DNA of 64,000 nucleotides, taken from Metellina segmentata. Lineage: Eukaryota > Arthropoda > Arachnida > Araneae > Tetragnathidae. Made by a program: the position numbers and the translations under genes. The number at the start of each line of letters is the position of its first letter. Position 1 is the stretch's first letter. The stretch is taken from the NCBI GenBank assembly GCA_947359465.1, contig OX375877.1, forward strand, positions 54,266,944 through 54,330,943, given 5' to 3'. The notes under the pieces were generated by a model, which worked only from the letters and a program-made list of their open reading frames with translations, did not search any database and was not told the origin of the DNA. Positions 57,306-64,000 of this stretch are shown here, piece after piece.

Positions 57306-59400
57306 GAACGAAGAGACGAGTAAAAAACTTGTAACTGTTTTGAAAATACTACGTTGAAATAAACTTTTTGTGTTCTTGTCACTATTATTATCAACACAAT
57401 AAGGAACATTTGCTGGAATAAAGTTTAGATGTTTTTTAAATATTACTTATTCTTCCTCTCACGAAACTTCTCAGTTTATTTCTTAAAGTCTTCTGCTTGT
57501 CAAAAAACATTCGCAGTATTTGATTTGATTTAATTTTCGTTTACCAACTGTCGACCCATTTTTGATTGTACATTTGCTAATCAAACTTGCAATTTATTAT
57601 TTGTTAGGACTATGGAAAGTGTGAAAGATGTCAGAACATTTTAATTTTATGTAGAATGAGTCATAGAAATGCATTTAATATTGATGAGTTATATATAGTA
57701 AGCTTGTTTATAATCGCTCATAACACTTGGAATATTAAAAAAAAAATTTAATTACAAAATATTTAAGGCATTATATAACCACCATGCTTTCTAATGAGCA
57801 ATCCATTCCAATTTCCAATCAGAGAAATATGTTCCCAAATGTGGGTTGTCATAGCTTTTGTGAAGCGCCATATCTGCCATATGAGTAAATTCAAGCACTA
57901 TGCGAATGATGTATCTTCAGGCAACTACTAAACATTTCAAAAGAATATATTTAATATTATTTTTATTTCACAACACAATTATGAGTAATAAATTTTTTAG
58001 CGTAAATTTAAAAGTCCAATAAATTTGGCAGCAATCATTACAATAAAAGTCAAACATGATATTTTTGTTTTCATTCTTGCAGCATTATTTTTACATTATT
58101 GTATGATACGTATTTAGGGGTCACAATTTTGGGTCGCAAAAAATGGTAGGTGGTACTATAATCGAATGGTACAAAAGTGCATATCCGCGTTTAGGAAAGT
58201 TTCGAAAATCGACATAAAGCAGAAAAAAGCATGCATCCTACAAACTAAAATGATCAAAATGTTACTTACATTTCTTATTTATAATTATTAATATACGTCC
58301 TGCATCTATTCTATAAGAGGGTTTTTCTGAAAAGCAAAAAAAAAAAGGCTAGTGTTTTTGTTACGTCTTTCATATAGCTTTAAAAGATTCATTCACCTAT
58401 GCAATTTCAGCATGTCTCTTGTATTACAAAGTTTCGTCAAGCATCGCCAAAACTGAGATAAATCAATCAACCCCGGAATTTTTTTCGCTTTAATTCATAT
58501 GAACCGTTCTATGTATTGCTCCCTTTAGTTCGCTTCTTTGCAGTAACAGTCTATGGGAGGTTTTTCTGTCAAGCTAAATGTACGTGACGGACGTGTTTCT
58601 GGAGTAAAAAGTGTATCCTGTCCGTATTCTGAGTGTGACATCACTTGTTTTACGAATACGATTTTAACACTTCGCCAATACAATTTTCAAAGAATGAATT
58701 CCAAATTGATCTTTATGATAGTTTGTGGGTCAATCCCAAATAGATAAACAACATTTTATGGTAACCACGATTGGTATCAAGGGGAAGCATTTGGTTAGCT
58801 TAATCAAACTTTTCGCATTCTATCTGGTGTGTTTCCCCTAAAAATCCCTATCATACAAAAAAAATTACAGATAACAGAAATATTTAGCGTGTGTATGGCA
58901 CTTTCCTTCCTGGCTATTCTGTTAAAACAAAAATCAAGTAAAATAAATGAATTTTTATTTTTATAATTACTAACAATTTAGATAGTTTAAACATAATTAT
59001 TTCACAAGATCTCGAAAGCATTATTTGAGATATTTCGAGAAGACCCGCGGATCGCTTGGATTCGTACAGCTCATCAAGTCACATACAATCACACAAAGTC
59101 CATATTAGGTCAAGTTGAACCCAATAAGGTCAAACAAATGGGCACATACACATGGAAAGTTCTCACACAGAACAACGGAACTAAAGTAAATCGAAATAAA
59201 ATACAGAAAATGTAATACGAATCGTTGATGGAATATACAAAACCCGTAATATATGCAGTGAGACAAAGGTGTAAGCCACGTTTGATTTTTGAGAGTCACA
59301 AAAAAGGGAGTAATAACGGAAAATTTAATAACTTGACTAGTATAAATGAAGGATATCACCTTTAATAGAGCTTAAAACAAATAATGTAATTTAGTCTAGT
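57306..59400. other. AT-rich stretch without recognised feature
   Basis: Small open frames (58553-58747, 59105-59359) show no domain, and I could not link them to splice sites. Confidence 0.4.
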
Positions 59401-59414
59401 CCTGGCCTCCTATG

Positions 59415-60035
59415 TGCGAGCCCAACGTTTGAGGTGTCATTTATTTCGTTTCTTTGCGTTTTATAAATTCTAATAGAAATAAAGCCGAAATATTCAATAC
59501 TTGTTAAGACAAGACTTCAAAATGTGGAAATTTCGCACAAATTTCAAAATTTCCAAATATATGCACTACAAACACTAAAAGAAAACTTAAAGACGTCAAC
59601 AGGAAGAAAGATTGAGAGATGGGAATCAAAGAAGATCTGTATATTCGATGCTGAGCGTCAACGGGGTCGTCGGGAGCGCCTCAAAGTTGAGGCATCACGC
59701 CGCGCCGCTCTCGTAATTTAACCGCCTTCTTTTGGCGAGTACGACGTTTGAAGAGTCATTTGTTTCATCTCTTTGCGCTTTATAAATAATAATATAAATA
59801 AAACCTAAATATTTAATAGTTATGTAGATACTGAACTTCAAAGTGTGGAAAATCGCAAAGATTTCAAAATGTCCAATAGTTCCAAAATGCACAATAGACA
59901 CCAGAATAAATACCGAAAACGTCAACAGGAAGAAATATAGAGATATGGGGAATCAAAAAAGATCCTGACATCCGATGCTGAGTGTCAACGGGCTCAGAGG
60001 GTGTTCTTGAAATTATAGGCGTCCCACCTTCAAGT
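59415..60035 (+). repeat. Diverged tandem duplication, units of about 320 bp
   Basis: The first unit (from about 59418) and second unit (from about 59738) share ACGTTTGA(G/A)G(T/A)GTCATTT, CTTTGCG(T/C)TTTATAAAT, CGTCAACAGGAAGAAA and GATGCTGAG(C/T)GTCAACGGG. The first has an arginine-rich open end (RQRGRRERLKVEASRRAAL) that the second lacks. It might derive from a Helitron- or LINE-type protein N-terminus, but this is unproven. Confidence 0.6.
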
Positions 60036-60401
60036 GAACAAATATCTGATACGAGTGCGCCAAATACCTTCAGCGCTTAGTTCGACGCAAATAGTGTGCC
60101 TGATGACATAAACGTAAACCTATCGCCTGTGTTCCGACACAGCCCCGTCCGTTTTTTAGTTAAGCACACGGAGAGAGATAGCATTGTAATAGGAATACAG
60201 TAGAACCTTGGACTTATGAGATCATAGCTTCAGTGTTATTGGAACTTAATTTGATGCCGAGTTGTTTTTAGCTTTAAATAAAACTTGGAGCCCGAATTTT
60301 CTCGCTTTGTCCAAGAGGCAAAAAGGAGCTGTAAAACAAAAGACCGTTAAGGACTTTTCAAAAGTGTAAAACATACGTAAATCCTATAAAGATTTATTGT
60401 A

Positions 60402-61112
60402 AAACTAGCTGAATAACACTGCGTTGCTCGGGTTAAAATGGCTAAATGTTGATAGAAAAGTGAATTATAATCATCACTTTTCTTACATAGAAAATTCAAT
60501 CATTTAAGTTGTACGGAAAATACTTTTTAACTTCGTTTTAACTTTTTCATAGCTTCTAAAATTTACTTCGGATGCATGTATATACATTTAATTCCTGTGT
60601 AATATATTGCATTATACAAAAGACTAAGACATACAAACAGAAACGAAATTCCGATGGAAAAGTGCAGAATATTGAAAAGCGAAAGTTTTGCAAAGTATCG
60701 AATTTCGACTTCCTGAGCTGAAATAGAGCAATTCTAAAAAGACAGAAAAATATTGATAAAGACGATAAAAGATTTATGGAATTTAGTAATGCTCAAATAC
60801 GACCACGACATTTCACTGCTAAGTTTCCTATTGAACTTGTTTCATTGTCAGTATTCATTCATTGCAAGAAAACAAACTTTTGATTTTAAAATTGAGGCTT
60901 CGAGAGTACTGTTAGGACAACCTGTGTGCCAAATCTCATGGTAGTATGTGCTATAGATTTTTCTGAAGACAGGAAAGTAATAGCCTATGTTTTCCGCAGT
61001 GTTCTAAAGTATAAGTGTATCAAATTTGGTGTGGATTGGTCATACGGTGTTGATTTGTATAGAGAATATACACACACATGTATTTATGTATTTATTTTGT
61101 ACACACACACAA

Positions 61113-61143
<31 letters not shown>

Positions 61144-61150
61144 CATATCA
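60402..61150 (+). repeat. Hairpin-start repeat family, full copy 2
   Basis: Begins CTAGCTGAATAACACTGCGTTGCTCGGGTTAAAATGG, is collinear with 50746-51460, and ends in a (CA)n-(TA)n microsatellite at about 61100-61145. The upstream 200 bp starts with a Tigger-like end (CAGTAGAACCTTGGACTTATG at 60199), so this copy may have inserted into older Tigger debris. Confidence 0.8.
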
Positions 61151-61368
61151 AAATAAATACATACTGTGACGCAAATCCAAGTATAGATTATTCTTAATCC
61201 TTGATTTATGAATCTTTCAGTGGTGGTAATAGTGACATGTACATGTAAATTTATTGCTTTCTTACAGGCTTTGTTTTGTTGAATATAAAGTTGTATATAT
61301 ATTTATATAAGCAATAGTTGGTATATCTAACCCTTTATCTCACTTTCAGACAATAGACATATTTCAAA

Positions 61369-61457
61369 ATGAAGACGTGCTATCTCATCATATCTATGCT
61401 TCTCCTGTTCTCTGCATCTGACTGTGTTCTGTCTGCGTCTGTTAGAACGTGCATTAT
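61369..61457 (+). CDS. First coding exon of a putative small secreted peptide precursor
   Basis: ATG at 61369 opens MKTCYLIISMLLLFSASDC followed by VLSASVRTCI and a phase-2 splice donor GTAAGTATG at 61458. The n-region lysine, a hydrophobic core of about 12 residues (including MLLLF) and an A-x-S/A-type end are a textbook secretory signal peptide, probably cleaved around SA/SV. What follows starts with a cysteine. A TTTCAG acceptor-like site lies 19 bp before the ATG (ACAATAGACATATTTCAAA in between), and a TATATATTTATATAAG stretch lies about 60 bp upstream, so this is either exon 2 behind a non-coding exon or a TATA-driven first exon. The rest is outside the window or unrecognised. A hormone, neuropeptide or other cysteine-bearing secreted peptide is possible; no family can be assigned. 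Confidence 0.4.
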
Positions 61458-61559
61458 GTAAGTATGAAATTTTGGTAATGAAATTGACTACATACACAGT
61501 GGTCCAACGATATAGGGGTTCAATGGGTGACTAATACGACCCATCAATTCACGTTTTAC

Positions 61560-61885
61560 TGATCTTTTCACATACTATACGTGGATTAGTAACATGAAGG
61601 TTACGAATTTGAAACTAGATCCAACGAAAGACCGTCATTACGTAGGGATTGGTGTACGTTAAATCTATCGTGGCTTCAAGTGTCCTGACGTTGCTGTGGT
61701 ATGGAAATTTGTACAACTGCATTCCGGCTCAGGTGATGACCTCGTCATCTGGCAGTGGTTCAAAATTACAAGGTGTTGTCCTCGGATATTTCCTTACGGG
61801 ATTGATCTCGTACCATCGCCAATAGACCGGTGTGTTGCTCAAGGGAGACGCAAATTAAACTACCTGCCTGCCTTTCCTGTACAAC
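61560..61885 (+). repeat. tRNA-derived SINE, second subfamily, diverged
   Basis: GGTTACGAATTTGAAACTAGATCCAACGAAAGACC retains the head of the 39755 copy with a degraded B box. The body includes GTTAAATCTATCGTGGC, TCATCTGGCAGTGGTTCAAAATTAC and GGGAGACGCAAATTAAACTACCTGCC. It lies inside the intron predicted after the signal-peptide exon. Confidence 0.75.
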
Positions 61886-62091
61886 ATTTTGCTTTTAGTG
61901 GAAATTTTAGTTTTTAATGTGTAAATTGTTCGCTGGAAAAACGAGATAGAGAGAAGATTACAAAAAATTTAATCATTCGAGTTGGCCTTTGATTACGGTT
62001 TAAATGCGTATTTTTATACGTAATGGTAATGCATATGTTATGAACAATGACATCTGTTGTAGAGTGTGATATCAATTTCTGTTCTATTAGT

Positions 62092-62772
62092 CTGGATCTC
62101 CTATTTGACCACCCACACAAGTGTTAGAAATATTTAAAAATGATCAAAGAAGAAAAACGGATCTTTAATTTATGAGGAAAGAGAACCCTTTGGACAAATA
62201 TTGGTGTTCTTATAATTTACAGCAAAAAAGTTCTTGTCTAATTTATTTCACTACACATCCAATATAAATTTCAAAACCAAAATTCGTCTTCACAACAATA
62301 ATAGAAAAATTCTAATTATCTGGATCTCCTATTTGACCACCCACACAAGTGTTAGAAATATTTAAAAATGATCAAAGAAGAAAAATGGATCTTTCATTTA
62401 TGAGGAAAGAGAACCATTTGGACAAATATTGGTGTTCTTATAATTTACAGCAAAAAGTTCTTGTCTGCCTTATTTCACTACACATGCAATATAAATTTCA
62501 AAACCAAAATTCGTCTTCACAACAATAATAGAAAAATTCTATTTATCTGGATCTCCTATTTGACCACCCACACAAGTGTTAGAAATATTTAAAAATGATC
62601 AAAGAAGAAAAACGGATCTTTAATTTATGAGGAAAGAGAACCCTTTGGACAAATATTGGTGTTCTTATAATTTACAGCAAAAAGTTCTTGTCTGCCTTAT
62701 TTCACTACACTTGCAATATAAATTTCAAAACCAAAATTTGTCTTCAGAACAATAATAGAAAAATTCTATTTT
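62092..62772. repeat. Tandem repeat, three units of 227-228 bp
   Basis: Units start at 62092, 62320 and 62547 with CTGGATCTCCTATTTGACC and are over 95 percent identical by eye. Each includes AAAATGATCAAAGAAGAAAAA and TTTACAGCAAAAAGTTCTTG. The high identity indicates recent amplification or homogenisation. Nothing in it is coding. Confidence 0.92.
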
Positions 62773-63230
62773 CTAATGTTTTCAATAATTTAAAATTCTT
62801 ACTGAACTTGAACTCTCTCTCTCTCTCTTCATGTAAATATTTTTTCTTCCTTTTTTTTGTAGTATTCTCGCCATTTTTGAAAATAGGTTTGAATGTATCA
62901 TTGTTAATTGTTTCTTCACATTGAATCTTCACGAATATACTCTTGCACTCATAGTTTACTAACAATATTTTTTGACTCGTGGCACCCTTGATCAGACATG
63001 CAACATTTTTAAAATTCACTTACTTTAAGGAAAATATGCCAAATTAATTTTCATGAATTTTCAATGTTTCTGAAGTTGTAGTTCGGATTTTCTCTAATAT
63101 TCTGACAATGTCGACAAAGTTCCATTTAAAATTTGCTTTGCTCTAAATTACATGCGATTTAAATTCCAAACTTTGGTGCGATTGTTGTTGCACATGAAGA
63201 ATGGGTAGGTAGATAGGCATTTCAATGTCT
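62773..63230. other. AT-rich stretch with a short CT microsatellite
   Basis: (CT)n at 62813-62829; no gene recognised. Confidence 0.4.
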
Positions 63231-63234
63231 CAAT

Positions 63235-63462
63235 TAAAGTCTCAATGGAGCAACACAACGGGATACTAGCGTTGGTTCGGGATCAATCCCGATGGGAAAG
63301 ATCCGAGGACAACACCTCGTAATTTTGAACCATTGTCAGAAGGCGAGAACAGCACCTAAACTGGCACCCCTCTCTTCAAACTTCCACATCACACCAACAG
63401 TTGAGGCCACGACAGATTTAACGTGCATCCCCTGTACAAGACAGTCTTTGGTTTTATTCGAA
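63235..63462 (-). repeat. tRNA-derived SINE, second subfamily, diverged
   Basis: Matches the body from GGAGCAACACAACGGG through GAAAGATCCGAGGACAACACC and GAACCATTGTCAGAAGGCG to a degraded head (AGTCTTTGGTTTTATTCGAAC). Confidence 0.75.
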
Positions 63463-63699
63463 CATACAACATAATAAATAGAAATTACAATTTATTAAAA
63501 AAAATTGATATAGTTTCAAACCACAGAAAACAGAAGGAAATAAAACTGAATTAGTCAGCAGGAAAAGTTGTTCTAAAGATATTAATTCGAGATACTTTTT
63601 TTATCTCGTGATCTCGCATAGTTGTCACAACTTGCAACTAAAAATAGAACAAAATTTAAAAATGCAAAATCAATTCCGAGTGAAAAAATTAGAGAGTAT

Positions 63700-64000
63700 T
63701 TTTTCTGTACATGGGGGTCGACGAACACGAGTTGTCATTACATTTTCATTAACGATGTTAAAAAATTGCTTGCAACCAACAATCAGATTGTCATAGGCCG
63801 CGATTTCAACGCACACCATCAGTTCTGAAACTGCAGATGTAATTCAAGAACAGGAAAAAAATTTCTCGATGCAACCCAAATGGGTTCCACCAATACAAGC
63901 ACCCACCGAATCAATCAAAATAAACTCTAAATCTGTAACGTCGTTGATTTTGCCATCCTAAAAGATTTTGTTTACAAATCCGTAATTGGTTCTATCCCTG
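63700..64000 (+). pseudogene. Jockey-type LINE endonuclease fragment, runs off the window
   Basis: The plus strand reads FINDVKKLLATNNQIVIG, then RDFNAHHQF (normally GDFNAHH, the catalytic Asp/Asn block of the APE endonuclease), then in another frame NCRCNSRTGKKFLDATQMGS and STHRIN, and after a stop VVDFAILKDFVYKSVIGS (normally TIDFALIKN). These are consecutive blocks of Jockey-group LINE endonucleases. Frameshifts and stops show a decayed copy; the reverse transcriptase would lie to the right of the window. Confidence 0.75.

Noticed and set aside
60199..60401. CAGTAGAACCTTGGACTTATG resembles a Tigger left end
   Set aside because: No matching right end was found; recorded only as context for the repeat at 60402.
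62092..62772. Regular repeats considered as a possible CRISPR-like array
   Set aside because: Units of 228 bp are contiguous without unique spacers, and the genome is eukaryotic.

Overview
This is a gene-poor, AT-rich, repeat-dense window from an arthropod nuclear genome. Most intergenic and intronic space is decayed transposon. Split codons with GT/AG introns, tRNA-derived SINEs, a CR1-type LINE and many cut-and-paste DNA transposons with clean target-site duplications (TSDs) all fit a chelicerate, most likely a spider. That placement is inference from repeat style and protein similarity; no species marker is present.

Only one conserved host gene is certain: Elongin B (ELOB). Three coding exons (12174-12317, 12650-12749, 21942-22051) encode residues 2-118 of a 118-residue protein, with a poly(A) signal at 22216. 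The exon carrying the start codon is upstream and unresolved. The 9.2-kb last intron holds an antisense CR1 LINE with both reading frames open (13797-17760), a 1-kb hAT-type element with a perfect 8-bp TSD (18546-19579) and a Tigger/jerky transposase remnant. A second possible gene is a small secreted peptide: a signal-peptide exon with a splice donor at 61369-61457, perhaps driven by a TATA promoter 8.6 kb upstream near 52.7 kb. Its later exons are outside the window.

Layout: 0.6-1.0 kb LINE remnant; 4.0-6.1 kb pogo/Tigger element; 8.0-8.7 kb Tigger-ended element carrying a Tc1 fragment; 9.0-10.5 kb Tc1 element; 12.2-22.2 kb ELOB; 22-30 kb AT-rich sequence with few recognisable elements; 30.4-31.1 kb piggyBac remnant; 31.5-39.6 kb a nest of five DNA transposons; 40.2-42.5 kb two more non-autonomous hAT-type elements; 41.5-44.7 kb a cluster of SINE copies and 3' fragments; 44.8-48.2 kb a second nest (PIF/Harbinger-like host, Tigger-like guest, hAT-like guest inside that, then a 304-bp tandem duplication); 48.8-49.4 kb hAT transposase remnant; 50.7-61.2 kb AT-rich sequence with three copies of an unassigned repeat family that opens with a CCCGG hairpin; 62.1-62.8 kb a 228-bp tandem repeat; 63.7 kb to the end, a Jockey-type LINE endonuclease fragment.

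The most informative structures are the two nests, because their termini and TSDs give a relative order of insertion, and a pair of transposons of unassigned superfamily (33459-36087 and 36110-39116). These share TAGGGTG ends, make 8-bp TSDs and encode related cores with an N-T-G motif and a C..H motif. No CRISPR array, operon or prokaryotic defence system is present.
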